The notes: generated by a model from the sequence alone, not told the origin. Positions 1 through 11,143 are shown, counted from the first letter of the stretch. The stretch is 64,000 nt of DNA from Sphaerolaimus hirsutus (GCA_964036195.1 OZ038450.1:31436794-31500793), one strand, 5' to 3'. Program-made: numbers and translations.

Positions 1-960
1 CTAGCCATAAGCAATATTTTGACCACTGGTCATTTGTGGGTATATTTTGACCCCCATTCCACTACCCCCACATAAAAATGGCATCCAGTATGCAGACATG
101 TGTTATGAAGCCATCTCAACAATTATTTTGAATTTTGTGATAATCCAAATTGTGATTGTAGTTGAAAAACCATGATTTTCAATGTTCTTGACATGACTTA
201 GTTTTTTGTCTGGCCCATTCAAACCAGATACATAACACATTGCCCATCAGCCTCTATAGATTTTTTACAGATAATTAGTGCCCACATTGAATGGGCACAA
301 TTATTTTGTGATTTGTGTTGCAACATTGCGGGCGTTGGACACGCTGTCATGCAGGTGCCCTCCTTACACAGCGCCATTTTTATCATTTGTAATAAAAAAA
401 TACTTAAGCACAAAAATGGGGCCCAGGAGCAGCCATATGTTGCCCCTGACACCGAACAAGCCAATTCTGGCCCCCATGTGCTTCATGAATAGCTTGGGAT
501 AGTGGATTGTCCACTTTCTAAAACCTTTGATCAAACTCAAAAAAATTTCAGTTTGATCAACAACGCCATAATTGTGTGGGGATTCTTGGGGTTCTGAGGG
601 GGTAGAAAAGTTGGACATACTTTGAATCTACCAATGTTAAAAAAACTTTTTGGTCTCAAATGTCCAGAAAAAAATTTATTAAAAATTTCAATTTTATCAG
701 GAACAAAAATTTGTATGGAATTCTCATTTAAATTTTCCAGAAAAAAATGTGAAAAAAATTTTTCCTGCACCAAGGGAGGCCTCAGGGTAGTATATATAAT
801 AAATACTTCGGGGCACCCTCACACAAGATGAGAGCCTGACAGCTTGCATGTGGGATTTGTAAAATACAATTAAGTGATTTTCTCATTTATATTTTCCACC
901 AGTTTACAATGGAATGGGACGAGACAAAAGTCTGGAGACCACTCCCCCCTAAAATGCCAC
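1..960. other. Unassigned AT-rich DNA
   Basis: I see no gene or complete element here. A small hairpin lies near 256-292, where TGCCCA and TGGGCA face each other across a short loop. Short open frames on both strands overlap and show no family resemblance. Confidence 0.5.
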
Positions 961-975
961 CCTCGATTTATTCTA

Positions 976-1062
976 TGGGGGGGGGTTACCACCCTTCCCA
1001 AACCGCCCAGCTACCTATCTATCTTGGAGGCAAATTTTTGGCTACTATCCCCTGAACCCCCT
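976..1062 (+). repeat. H1 fragment
   Basis: A poly-G tract is followed by CAGCTACCTATCTATC, GGAGGCAAATTT and GCTACTATCCCCTGAA. These are the left-interior motifs of the full H1 copies further right. Neither terminus is present, so this is a truncated relic. Confidence 0.6.
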
Positions 1063-1166
1063 TTACATGCTATTTTGCAGGACATTTTACATTTCACAGG
1101 GATCGTTTAGGGTATGGGAGTGTCCCTGATCGCTCCTGCACCGCGCCCATCGGCCGTATTCAAAAT

Positions 1167-1421
1167 TTGGCCATTGAAAAAGCCTCACAATTTCCATCCC
1201 TACCCCCCCCCCCCGCACTCACTATAAACATCGGACCGAATGGTATTCCTAACAAGCGTGAGCGCATCGACGGGCAAGTGTCCATTTACCGGGTCGCACC
1301 TAACTTCTTCAACATCAGCATCTGCGTTGCCGCAATTGGGACTAGTGTCCTTGCTGTTTTTGGCTTGGTGCCAGGTTTGGGAAGTCCGCGTCGACTGGAA
1401 CTGGCTGGCCGGTGGCGCTAA
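1167..1421 (+). CDS. Possible class C GPCR (GABA-B receptor-like) segment
   Basis: The open frame holds GPNGIPNKRERID, then a hydrophobic stretch beginning FFNISICVAAIGTSVL at about residues 45-65. Known of the family: GABA-B-type receptors join the ligand-binding lobe to TM1 with a P-x-D/R-R-rich linker, then a helix with a small-residue I/L-G-I/T core. The match here is by eye only. The frame stays open to 1421, but the useful part is roughly 1222-1375, and the real exon limits are unclear; GT dinucleotides after the helix could serve as donors. The local GC content is higher than in the flanks. It could equally be a chance hydrophobic frame. If real, it would be one exon of a large gene whose other exons lie outside. 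Confidence 0.3.
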   Translation: MAIEKASQFPSLPPPPALTINIGPNGIPNKRERIDGQVSIYRVAPNFFNISICVAAIGTSVLAVFGLVPGLGSPRRLELAGRWR

Positions 1422-1489
1422 ATCGCTCAGCCACGGGTAGGTGCACCTGGCGCGGGGATACTGATTTACATGTTTCTGGGAGCGGTGTA

Positions 1490-1893
1490 AATATAGTGAT
1501 TGATAAATGTGATCGATAATCAAAACCTTTTTTTCGAGCGGCTAGATTTACTTATCAGAATATCCGAATATACGCCAAAGTCAATGTGTCGATTCGAAAT
1601 TCAAAACTCACACTAATTGACATCGCAAATTCGTGCCAACTGAATGTCAACTCAATAACACGAAAAAGGAAACGTACCACACTTAACGGAAAAGTGAAAA
1701 TAAATTGTCACGACTAGGGAAGGGAAAACGTTGTTTTTTTCAAACTATCCCGTTTAAAAAAACTTTGGAAAAAACTGGGCTATTTGTAGTCACGACATAA
1801 ACGTACCTAACTATGGTCATCGAGGAAGGTTGAAATTACGTAATTAATCTAAATTTAGCTGAATTTATTTGACACTTATTTTGATATTAGTTA
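1490..1893. repeat. S-family element with flank
   Basis: The ends CACACTAATTGACATCGC (about 1605) and TTAGTTAGTGTGTGG (about 1893) are inverted. The interior and its left flank recur in reverse orientation on both sides of the gap near 31.1 kb, so the repeat unit is larger than the TIR-bounded part. Confidence 0.6.
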
Positions 1894-2183
1894 GTGTGTG
1901 GACCCATAGGGATACCATGTCCATAAGAGGATCTATGCCGATCCCCACTATCTCAATCTACCGCACTTTTATCCTACAAACAACCAAACCCAAACACAAA
2001 ACCACACTCACATCACACAGACAATAGTACATCGCTCTGGCAGACGGCAGTATGCCCGGCCTGAAGGCCCTTTCCGACTGAGAAACGGCGCCGTGCAAAT
2101 TGTGCGTGGACGAAGCGAGGCTAGGGCCCATTCCGCATCAAAGCCCATTCCGCATGTAGACCCATTATAGACACATTATGCCT

Positions 2184-2437
2184 GCAGGGGTAAGAAAGGG
2201 GGTGGGTAACACCACCCCAAACCGCCCAGCTATCTATCTATCCCTGGCGCAAATTTTTTTGGCTACATTCCCCTGAACACCCCCACCCGCAAATTGCTTA
2301 GCTTCTAGCTATCTGGAGCGCTTTTGAGCAATTTTACCCTAATTTTCACCAAAATTCCCTAATTTTCATACTTCTTATAGATTTTCACCTTCAAAATAAC
2401 TAGGTCATGTGTTTTATTACCTATTTTCAACATGCGA
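2184..2437 (+). repeat. H1 fragment, 5' half
   Basis: It starts CAGGGGTAAGAAAGGGG, carries the CAGCTATCTATCTATC body and stops at ACCTATTTTCAAC without a right end. The segment CTTATAGATTTTCACC at about 2374 is the uninterrupted version of the site into which a T element inserted in the H1 copy at 10.4 kb. Confidence 0.7.
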
Positions 2438-2799
2438 CTCCAGTGTAGACTGTAGGCCCACACAGGCTAGATGACACATCGCAAATTCGCGTCAACTCAA
2501 TGTCAACTAAATAACCCAAAAAAATAAAAAGCATCACACGAAAACAATGAAAAACGCCATGATGTAAAATTAACTATGCTCTACATGTGTTTAGTAGGGG
2601 GGGGGCGTAACCCCCCAAATCCGCCAGCTATCTATCTATCCCGGAGGCCAGCTCAGCTATCTATCTATCCCGGAGGCAAACTTTTGGGCTACTATCCCCT
2701 AAACCCCCCCCCCCAATCGTCCAGCTATCTATCCATCTGGAGTGATTTTTGAAAATTATTCATCTATTTTCTCTCAAAATCGCTAATTTTCGTACCTTT

Positions 2800-3209
2800 T
2801 AATGGCTCTTTTTTTTATGTGTCAAAAATATACATTTTTTTTGTCGATACGTTTGTATATCGCCTTATAGTCGAATGTTTGTGACTTCAGGTAAAGTTTG
2901 GCACGGAATAGTGATGAAACAAGGTTATAAAAGGAGGTTGTTACTTTGGGAGTGAAGTTACACACTGTGGAGGTACATGGAAGCACATTACCTCAATATT
3001 AAATACTACACCGACATATGACGGCTTATTAACCCATGGTAGCACATAGAAATGGATACTTTGATACTAAAAATGCCACAAAACCAATGAAAACAACCAC
3101 CAATGCCAATTTGTGTGTGAAATTGCGCGCTTGCCCGCAAAAATTTTGCAAAATACCTAGTGCCTATTACTAAAAATTTCCGCCGATGTTTTTAGTCCGC
3201 CGCCAACCC
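2800..3209. repeat. Shared MITE core fragment nested in H1
   Basis: It contains the GTTTGTGACTTCAGGTAAAG, ATGGAAGCACATTA and GCAAAATACCTAGTGC landmarks of the core found in the 6.6-kb and 20.2-kb elements, and ends CGCCAACCCTA. The left limit is approximate and I could not pair a target duplication. Confidence 0.55.
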
Positions 3210-3394
3210 TATATATGTGCTTATATACTTAGTTTTAGCCATTTTTCACCTACTTTTAGCGATTTGATCCCCTTTACTACCTTCTATACCGCGGAAAACC
3301 CTGTATATTGAACCCCCGCAAACCCCCTCCCACAAAAAAATTTTTTTTAAGCTATCTATCCCTCCGGAGGAGCGATTTGCTATCTATATGAACC

Positions 3395-3865
3395 CAGGGG
3401 TCTCCTAGGGGGGGGGGCTGGGGGGGAGCTGGGGGGGGAGCTATCTATCTATCCCGAGGCAAAATTTTCAGCTACTACCCCCAAAGACCCCCCCCCCCCA
3501 AATCGCTCAGCTATCTATCTATCTGGAATGGTTTTTGAGAAATTTTGCCCCAATTTTCGCTCAAAATCACCAATTTTCGCACCTTTTTATAGTTTTTCAC
3601 CATCAAAATCATGCTTTCCGGTTTTATACACAGTTATATACCTATTTTATTTTTTACCTACTTTTGGCTACTTTTAACTGATTATTAGCGATTTTTTCCC
3701 CTTTCTGCCTTCTTAACCTTGAAAAAGCCTATATTTATATTGTGCCCCCGCCAGCCCCCCCCCCCAAGCCCCCCCCCCAGAAAAATTTTCAGCTATCTAT
3801 CCCTCCGGAGGAGCGATTTGCTATCTATCCAGCCCCCACGAGAGCCAAAATCCTGGAGACCCCTG
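3395..3865 (+). mobile_element. H1 hAT-type MITE (inner copy)
   Basis: CAGGGGTCTCCTAGGGG at the left and GGAGACCCCTG at the right form the TIRs. TATGAACC is duplicated perfectly at 3387-3394 and 3866-3873. It inserted into the older H1 copy of the same family, so it postdates it. At 471 bp it is the cleanest full-length H1 here. Confidence 0.92.
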
Positions 3866-4042
3866 TATGAACCCCCGCGGGGGTCCAAATCTACAAAACC
3901 CCTGATGCTCTATCAGATAGGAAAATTAAAATCACATAATTCACTAAAATTTAGTTGACACGAATTCAGTTGACATCCAGCGTGTCGCCTATAGGGCTAC
4001 ATTTAGACGCCCTACCTGACTCTGAGGGCACACACCCAACTA

Positions 4043-4453
4043 CCGTATTTCCTTGAAATACCCCCCTCGTTTGACCCCCCCCCCTCTCGAGACCACTATG
4101 AAACAATCACCCCCCCTCGAAATACCCCCCCCAGATTGAGTGTAAAGAGAACGTACATGACAAATACTGCAGTTTGTGTTCTGCATAGTGCAGAACACAC
4201 GTTAAACCAATGTCGGAATCACGTTAGAACAGTGTTTATACCATCTACGTACTGATATTAGTCTACAGGTGTCTATACATGTCAGTTATTGATGCATTTT
4301 TCTACCCCAGCGCACATTAGAACAACGATTTTGTACTAGGATTTCAAAAAGTTTCTTGCGAAATAATAACCCCCCCCTCGTTTAACCCCCCCCCCCCCCT
4401 CTCGGGAGCACTATGAAACAATCACCCCCCGGGGGTATTTCGAGGAAATACGG
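4043..4453. mobile_element. T-family MITE
   Basis: CCGTATTTCCTTGAAATACC and its complement at the right end are flanked by TA. The interior carries repeated CGAAATACCCCCC words and the shared segment with GAACGTACATGACAAATAC. It lacks coding capacity. Confidence 0.85.
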
Positions 4454-4649
4454 TAAACCAAAATTCACCTTTCTTAAACACGACGCTGACTGTTTGGTAA
4501 CGAGCGGCACTCGGGTCCTTTCTTGGATCGTAGCCAAAACGGCACCAAGATCGGCCCCACGGACCGGAACTGATATAAAAGGCGAACCGAGCGAGTATAT
4601 ACCTGCGGCGGTGGTACAAATTAATGGAAAACAAATTTTTCGCGTTTAA
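4454..4649 (+). CDS. Unrecognised open frame, possible exon
   Basis: The frame continues out of the adjacent T element, but the part after 4455 looks coding-like, with VLSWIVAKTAPRSAPR and YIPAAVVQINGKQIF before a TAA at 4647-4649. Its GC content exceeds that of its surroundings. I recognise no family. No convincing splice acceptor is visible, because the frame begins at the T element's right end. An antisense frame overlaps most of it. Confidence 0.2.
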
Positions 4650-4765
4650 TATAAGGCAGCAAAATGTATATAAAAATAGCTAGTAATTTTTATTTGAATA
4701 TTACGAATTTGAATTAATAGTACAAACACAGATTACGTATAGAGCAACGCTGATCTTCAAACTTA

Positions 4766-4949
4766 CAGTATATCCTCGAATAAAAACCCAGGAGAATTAT
4801 TTTTTCGTCGGAGTTTTTCAGGGGAGGAGTTATTCATGGGAGGGAATATTTTTTCCTCACAATGACATTATGAATCTGTTGTCGCTAAGAAAGGGGCTTT
4901 ATTCAAGGGAGGAGGTTATTTAAAATAGATCTTATTCGAGGATATACGA
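4766..4949. mobile_element. Short T-family MITE (CGAATAA variant)
   Basis: It begins CAGTATATCCTCGAATAA and ends TTATTCGAGGATATACG. The internal words are GGAGTTATT and TTTTTTCGTC rather than the CGAAATACCCC words. The terminal bases have diverged. Confidence 0.7.
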
Positions 4950-5034
4950 GATTTACAACAAACAAAAAAACGCGCCAAACGACCAACTTCAAAAAAGCAA
5001 ATTTCAACCGCGTCTCATAAATCAACCCAGCCCT

Positions 5035-5175
5035 AGTCCATATAGGTCTCTTCTGAAAGACCCCATGCACCCCGCCCCCCCCCCCCCGTTCGCACGACTC
5101 CGTATACAATGCGCCCCCCCTCAAAACTCCTGGCTAATTCCTTTCACCCCCCCCCCCCCGCTGGCTACGCCACTG
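5035..5175 (+). repeat. H10 right-end fragment
   Basis: C-rich blocks, GTTCGCACGACTCCGTATAC, CTCAAAACTCCTGGCTA and CTGGCTACGCCACTG match the right third of the full H10 copies at 13-15 kb. The left end is missing. Confidence 0.6.
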
Positions 5176-5335
5176 ATCGAAACCAATGAAAACCACCACA
5201 AATGGTTGAGCGCAAAGACTTTGTTTGTTGTGTAAATTTTTTTTTTTACCTTTGAGAAAAAAAACAGCCATCCCTAAACTGGAAAAAAAAGAAGGGCCAA
5301 CATAACACTTTTAATAAGAAACAAAAAAAATCGAA

Positions 5336-5600
5336 CTTATACTCGGCGAACATGATACTCTGCCCTCGCACTCATTTATGTCTCACGTTGGAAGCGTGCC
5401 AATGATGATAAAGCATGCGATTTTTGTATAAAGATTAAAAATCATTGTTGTGATTAAGTTAACGTATAAGCGTCATAACAGCGATGACTTTTTCAACTTT
5501 TTCTGAAAATCGCATGCAGAAAAAATCGTTGGCACGCTTCCAACGGGAACCACGCGTGCAGGGTGTGAAGTGATTGGAGTATACTCTGTCCCAATTTCAG
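5336..5600. repeat. Foldback element (TATACTCGGC)
   Basis: CGTTGGAAGCGTGCCAA at 5396-5412 is inverted as TTGGCACGCTTCCAACG at 5529-5545, and the GCATGCGATTTTT words inside also pair. The outer flank TATACTCGGC recurs at about 31.67 kb and 58.75 kb. Confidence 0.75.
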
Positions 5601-5714
5601 GTTAACAGATTGATCCGCATGATCTATCTACCTTGTTAATATGAACGGCGACGGGGCAGTGGACCTGAAGTGAACAAAAACACCATCATTTCGAACTGGC
5701 GCTCTACCAAAACC

Positions 5715-5830
5715 AATAAGTATCCAGGGGGGCGGGGGGGGCTGCAGCGCCCCCCCCCATTCCCAGGTGAGACATGAAGAAGTCGGTGAAATGCAACTTC
5801 TGGTAGCACTTTTGAAGGTGTAATGTAAAA
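5715..5830 (+). repeat. H10 left-end fragment
   Basis: GTATCCAGGGGGGCGGGGGG, CTGCAGC and AGGTGAGACATGAAGAAG match the first about 110 bp of H10. Here CAAGGAC is altered to CAATAAG. It is truncated after GCAACTTCTGG. Confidence 0.65.
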
Positions 5831-5959
5831 AATTTTAGTAAATCGGCCATCGTACTCTCACTTCACTAGTAAATACACCAATTGGCGTGCTTGTCGCTCT
5901 ATATCTATGTATATTTAAGAGATTTGGGCCTGTGCCTCTGTGCATGTTTACCCGCTGTG

Positions 5960-6270
5960 CATGTCGGGGGTATTCTAGATTTTGACTCTCCAGGGGGTTG
6001 GATATATAGCTAATCGCTCCTTTGGAAGGATAGATAGCTGGTAAAAATTTTTGGGGTTTGGGGGTTCAATATATAGGCTTTTTTGTGATGTAGAAAAAAA
6101 GGTCAAAAAATCGCAAAAAGTAGGTGAAAAATACCAAAAATGGGTATATAAGCACATATACTACAAAAAATAGCAGAAAAACGACATCAAAACACATGAA
6201 CTAGTGATTTTGAAGGGAAAAAAATCTATTAAAAGGTATGGAAATTAGCGATTTTGAGTGAAAATAAGGG
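5960..6270 (-). repeat. H1 fragment, reversed
   Basis: GGGGGTATTCTAGATTTTGA, ATAGATAGCTGG and AGCGATTTTGAGTGAAAATA are the reverse complement of the right half of H1. No left end or target duplication is visible. Confidence 0.65.
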
Positions 6271-6329
6271 TCAACATGCACACCGAGTAAACATGCACAG
6301 AAGGCCTCAGTCGAAATATTGCTTAGTCC

Positions 6330-6640
6330 GGGATTCAGCGGTTCCGATCACAAAGCCTCAATCCCGATTCCGATAATTTTCATATCCCGATCCCGTGACG
6401 ACAATTAGTGGAAATTAAAAAGTGAAAAAAAAATACTTTTTGCACTGAGAAATGTGAAACGGAAACGTCCACTGTGCTTTGCTTCTCCCTGCCATTCAAG
6501 TGTGTTTTTAAACCTTTCCAGTTAAAAATAAAAACTATGAATACAAGTTTGGCCAAAATCCCAATCCCGAACCCGACACCCAAATCCCGAAAACACAAAA
6601 AAAACAATCTTGATCCCGAAAAGTCAATCCCTTTTGAACC
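6330..6640 (+). repeat. Degenerate H2 copy
   Basis: Scattered CCCGATCC, ATCCCGATTCC and CCCGAAAAGTCAATCCC words end in TTTTGAACCCT. The left terminus has decayed. The next element's target duplication begins directly after this end. Confidence 0.6.
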
Positions 6641-6648
6641 CTCACAGC

Positions 6649-7316
6649 TAGGGTTGAAAAAACATTTTTTTAACGCCTTGATTTTTTTTAATCAATTTTT
6701 TTTTTAAATTGATTTGTTTAAATTAGAGTCAGATATTTTTTTTAAATTGTCCAAAATTGGGGTATAGAGTATGTTAAGTGTCAGACAATGTATTGTCATG
6801 TCTATTGTGGTCATATTATGACTGTGGAGTCATGGGATAGCATTATAAGCAGTGATTTCTTTCAAAATTATCCATTTTATGTCAACTTATTACATATATC
6901 GCCTTTTGCTGAACGTTTGTGACTTCAAGTGAAGTTCAGCATGGAATAGTGCTTAAATAAGGTTGTAAGAGAAGGCTAATACATTGACGGTGCTGTTACA
7001 CACTGTAGAGGTATGTGGGAGCACATTGGTTTGATATTTGATACTACACTAGCATATCACAGCTTATTATTACACAGTAACTTGAATAAATGGAAAATTT
7101 TACACTAAAAATGCCCCAAAACCCATGAAAACACCACAAATGGTAATATGTATGAGAAATTGCGTGCTTGCGTGCAAAAAAAATGCAAAATACCTGGTAA
7201 AAATCTACCAGAAATTTTGCCTTTTGATTTTTTTAAATTAAAATCAGTTTCCACCCTTCGATTTTTTACAAAATCAGATTTTTTTAATCAGTTTAAAAAA
7301 ACAAGTGCCAACCCTG
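6649..7316 (+). mobile_element. H4-like hAT-type MITE with shared core
   Basis: The ends are TAGGGTTGAAAAA and AGTGCCAACCCTG. CTCACAGC is duplicated at 6641-6648 and 7317-7324. The subterminal arrays are AATCAGATTTTTTTAA words. The middle is the core that also lies in the H7 element at 20.2 kb. A similar right end with the same arrays recurs at 28.66 kb and 30.9 kb. Confidence 0.9.
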
Positions 7317-8067
7317 CTCACAGCACGACCATTTCTGCTAAAAAAAGCGATTGGATAGTCCTTCTCAATTGAATTTTACAAAATACTTTGGTAGGTTACG
7401 CAGTTTATCAATAAATCTGTCAAGCGATTCAAAGGAGCTACGCACACTGAAGCCGAAATATTCGGTATATGCACGTTTTCATCTGCGGAATCCAAACTAA
7501 AAAATTGCTGTTCGGACGGTTTTAGACCAGGGTTTTGGGGTCCAGACATTCAGCATCCGTATGAATTCGGACAAATTTGGATGGATTTAGATCATTTTCC
7601 AGCATTTTTGGTCAAATGCTGAATTCAACATCTCAGCATCTTGTGAAAAAATTGTATCCGGTCACTTTCATTTCAGCAAACCAATTCAGCATTTAGCAGA
7701 ACATCTACTACTGTAAAATGATCCAGATCTCATTCAGTTTTTCATACATCGTCATGAAACATTTTTTATGAGCATGTATGAACATGATCTTCAAAAATGA
7801 AGACCAGAATTTTTTTTTAAACTGCTCATTCTTGAGATATTGTAGTTCAGCATTTTTCAAAAGTGTGTAAACAGGAAAACGTTCAAACCATTTGGGATAG
7901 TTTGGTTAGTTTCTTAGTGGCTGTAATTTCCAAACAGCATTTCCACAAATTCTCAACCGATTTTGATGGTTCAGCACTAAAAATGATCAGAATTTTGTGG
8001 CGATCACTATAAGAAGCGATTTGAATGATTACAAATGATAGCTCAGATATTTCATATGCCCCAATAC
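7317..8067. other. Repeat-like DNA with a GCTACGCACACTGAAGCC motif
   Basis: GCTACGCACACTGAAGCCG at about 7437 recurs at about 9398 and marks one end of an undefined repeat. The interior is full of TTCAGCAT and GAATTCAG words. A possible matching end was not found. There is no coding signal. Confidence 0.45.
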
Positions 8068-8295
8068 TAGGGTTGGGACGATGTATCGTATTGAATATTG
8101 GATATCAACTAATTTTTCATATTTAACATCGATATGGAAAATTTTGAAATATAGAATATTGACCTTGTTTTCAACATTATGGAAGCACTGTGGCGGGAAA
8201 TTATATATTTACTACACTAACACATTTCATCTCAGTATTACATGGCGTAGCCATCATAAATGGAAGCTTTGACAATTAAAATGCCATAAACCAAT
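8068..8295 (+). repeat. Truncated MITE: ATCGATAT arrays beside the shared core
   Basis: TAGGGTTGGGACGATGTATC and GATATC/ATCGATAT words are followed by core landmarks (CACTGTGGCGGGAAA, TACACTAACACATTTCATC, ATAAATGGAAGCTTT). The same core has other subterminal arrays elsewhere. It is truncated by the H2 fragment that starts at 8296. Confidence 0.6.
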
Positions 8296-8440
8296 TAGGG
8301 TTCAAACGGGATGGAATTTTCTGGATCAGAGTTGGGTTTTTTTGAGATTTTGGGATTGGGAGTGGCCGGGATTGAGGTCACGGGAGCAGGATCGGGATTG
8401 GCATTTTTTCAGGATCAGGATTGGGGTCTTGGGGAATTAA
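8296..8440 (+). repeat. H2 fragment, 5' end
   Basis: It starts TAGGGTTCAAACGGGATGG and continues with TTTTGAGATTTTGGGATTGG and GATTGGCATTTTTTC words. The right half is missing. Confidence 0.65.
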
Positions 8441-8460
8441 GAGATGAAATTTGGATGGGA

Positions 8461-9399
8461 CGTAGCCGACATTCCCCCCTCCTACTATACTCCAACGCGG
8501 GGGCGACGGCGACCCCCCTAAGTGTGGGTCGCCATATACGCGCAAAATTTTTTACAGAATTTTGCTGTCCGCGTCAAGTCTGGCACCCAGTGGTTTTCCA
8601 CCACTTTGGCTGCCTTAACTCCAGAAACGCGGACACGAAATAGCTGAAATTTTGGGGGGTTATTGTCAACATCCTGTGGCACCATCGACTCACCAAAAGT
8701 GTCGCTCACTGTGTATACCGCACTGTTTTTTACAGATACAGTGTATCAGGTCCAGGACCAACTTACATTTCACCGAGCCAAATTCACTTTTAATATATTT
8801 TTTATCAAAAACTTTAAAAGATGGTTTAGGATGCCCTCTAGGGAAGGGTTTAAGGTATAAAATTGCATAAAAAACCTTACCCCAAAAATGCCCCACTAAG
8901 GAATTGTAATGGGGGTGAATGTGATGAAGTCCCTTATGACATCATCACCATACAAATTTGTACTGTGATGATGTCATAGGTGATGTCAGAACAGTCACCC
9001 CCATTAAAATTCCTTAGTGGGGCATTTTTGGGGTAAGGTTTTTTACGCAATTTTTTACCTTAAACCCTTCCCTAGAGGGCACCCTAAACCAACTTTTAAA
9101 GTGTCTAACAAAAATATATATTTAAAGTGAATTTTTAGGATGCAACTGTAGGGGCATTGCTAAAATATCGCTTAACAGGTAACTTCACTGTATTGTACAG
9201 TATCGTATGGGTCTGTAGAATTGTAAAACTGCATTGCATAACTGCATTGAGCATTTTTGAAAAAAATTTATAGGGTGCTGGACCTGATGCAGATAGCACA
9301 TTCATTAAAAACGCGTTATACCCGCAAGCGACACCTTTGGTGGGTCGCCGGCGCCGGCCATTTAGTGTACAGTAAGGGGAGGGGTGTCGGCTATGGCGC
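8461..9399. repeat. Large foldback element (GTAGCCGACA)
   Basis: The outer ends GTAGCCGACATTCCCCCC and GGGGTGTCGGCTATGG are inverted. The long inner arms, about 8780-8949 and 8967-9134, pair almost throughout and include CCCCAAAAATGCCCCACTAA. The centre is ATGACATCATCAC facing GTGATGATGTCAT. A transcript would be a hairpin of roughly 170 bp. A second copy of the outer end, in reverse, hosts the insertions at 13-14.3 kb. Confidence 0.85.
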
Positions 9400-9600
9400 T
9401 ACGCACACTGAAGCCGAAATATTCGGCATACGCACGTTTTTGACAAATGCCGAATTAAATGCTGAATAGAAAAAAACTTGCTGAACTCAAATCGTCCGTA
9501 CTCTTGAAAATTAGGCGGTTTGTCAATTCAGCATGTATTTCAGCATTCAAAAGATGCGTACACTTTTTCATGCGGAAACATTCAGCAATAGGATAAAATC
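9398..9600 (+). repeat. GCTACGCACACTGAAGCC repeat
   Basis: The first 35 bases match those at 7437, followed by GCTGAATT/TTCAGCAT words. It borders the foldback on its left. The full extent is undefined. Confidence 0.45.
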
Positions 9601-9609
9601 TCAAATGCT

Positions 9610-10103
9610 GAAATGCAAAGATAAACGAGGATTGGTTTTTGAGATCTCGGGATCGGATCGGGATTGACCTTTTGGTATCGGGATTGGTTTTTGAGATTTC
9701 GGGATAGGGATTGACCTTTCGGGATCGGGATTGGCATTTTTTGGGATCGGTAATGGCATTTTTGAAAACATTCTAATATACACGTTTTTTGCCAATGTTT
9801 TCACAAAACAGGCTCAAAAACACGTCTGGATGCCAGAAAAGAGGCATTAAGTGGACATTGGTTAAAATTTATTAATGCAAAAAGGGCATTTAATGAGGTT
9901 GACCAAATTTTCTGGGATCGGGATTGGGATTGTATAAATTTTTTCGGGATCGGGATTGTGATTTTGAAAGTTTCTGGATCGGGATCGGGATTGGCTTTTG
10001 AGATTTCGGGATCGGGATCAGGATTGAGGTTTCAGGATCGGGATCGGGACCACCAAATCCCGAAATGTTTTGGGATCGGGATCGGGATTCCGTTTCGACC
10101 CTA
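9610..10103 (-). repeat. H2 element, reversed, left end decayed
   Basis: Many GGGATCGGGATTGG words occur, with the end GGGATTCCGTTTCGACCCTA. The central ATGCCAGAAAAGAGGCAT segment matches the middle of the intact H2 copies. No target duplication could be read. Confidence 0.7.
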
Positions 10104-10244
10104 GTGCCAACCCTATCCAATATACATAATCACTATTGTCTATTGACCGAAGTTGATGCTGTACAGAGAATGTAACTAATTATAACTTGTCATAAAGTTG
10201 ACATCAAAAATTGTCATCAATTATATCTTGTCACACACACTAGT

Positions 10245-11143
10245 CAGGGGTAGGAAAGGGGGGGTTCCCCCCCCCAAATCGCCCAGCTATCTATCTATTC
10301 CAGAGGCCGCTCAGCTATCTATCCCGGAGGCAAAATTTTGGGCTACTATCCCCTAAACCCCTCCCCCCAATCGGCCAGCTATCTACCTATCTGGAGCGAT
10401 TTTTGGGAAACTATACCCTAATTTTCGCTCAAAATCGCTATTTTCATACCTATACCGTATTTCTTTGATCTTATTGACGTGTTCATTCACATTGGCTTGC
10501 TCGATTACTTTGGCGGGTCTGTAGAGCATCTGAAAAATACATTGCCATGCTCGAATACTTTGCCGTGTCAAAAAAGTGACATTGCATGATCCGATTTATC
10601 CCTTGATGTTGACCGCCATAATATGCACACCATCTGTCCGTGCCTTTTGCACTCGATCTTATTTAAACTTTTTGTTCCGCCTGTTTTGCTTTCGCTATAT
10701 ACTCATTCGCTATTGTGCAGCGTTATGTCACAAAGAATGACGGCACTTAAATGATGCATATCATCTGAAAAATATTTTGCCGTGCTCGTTTACATTGGCG
10801 TGCTCGTTTACATTGACCTCCCAAAACCGCTTATGAAACAATACATTGGCGGTCAATATGATCGAAGAAATACGGTATATAGATTTTCACCTCCAAAATC
10901 ACTAGTTCGTGCATCTAACTGCCTATTTTGAGCTATTTTTAGTACTATATGTCCTTATATACCCATTTTTAGCCATTTTTCACCTACTTTCAGCAATTTT
11001 TCTCCTTTTCCTCCCTTCTATGCCTATATATTGAGCCCCCGCGAACCCCCCCCCCCAGAAAAATTTTCAGCTATCTATCCCTCCGGAGGAGTGATTTGCT
11101 ATCTATCCAACACCCAGGAGGGCCGAAAACTAGAATACCCCTG
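10245..11143 (+). mobile_element. H1 hAT-type MITE with nested T element
   Basis: CAGGGGTAGGAAAGGGG and GAATACCCCTG are the ends. ACACTAGT is duplicated perfectly at 10237-10244 and 11144-11151. The body carries AGCTATCTATCTATT, GGAGGCAAAATTTTGGGCTA and CTCCGGAGGAGTGATTTGC. The T element at 10455-10875 accounts for nearly half its length. Confidence 0.93.
10455..10875. mobile_element. T-family MITE with a different internal word
   Basis: CCGTATTTCTTTGATC and GATCGAAGAAATACGG are flanked by TA. The arrays read ATTCACATTGGC, TGCTCGATTACTTTGGC and GCTCGTTTACATTGG, not the CGAAATACCCC words. Other H1 copies read CTTATAGATTTTCACC at the same place, which shows that TA was duplicated on insertion. 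Confidence 0.88.

Larger units (their letters stand above)
2584..3904 (+). mobile_element. H1 hAT-type MITE (outer copy)
   Basis: The ends are CATGTGTTTAGTAGGGG (a diverged CAGGGGTCTCCTAGGGG) and AAACCCCTG. ATGCTCTA is duplicated at 2576-2583 and 3905-3912. The body carries repeated AGCTATCTATC and CTCCGGAGG motifs. No transposase is present, so it is non-autonomous. It is nested in an S element and itself hosts a second H1. Confidence 0.85.
2456..4002. repeat. S-family element split by nested H1 insertions
   Basis: The left part (GGCCCACACAGGCTAG, then ACATCGCAAATTCGCG) and the right part (AGTTGACACGAATTCAG) match the uninterrupted S copy at 16.9-17.1 kb. The copy there reads ATTAACTATGCTGTATC where this one is split by H1, which gives the empty site. 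Confidence 0.65.
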
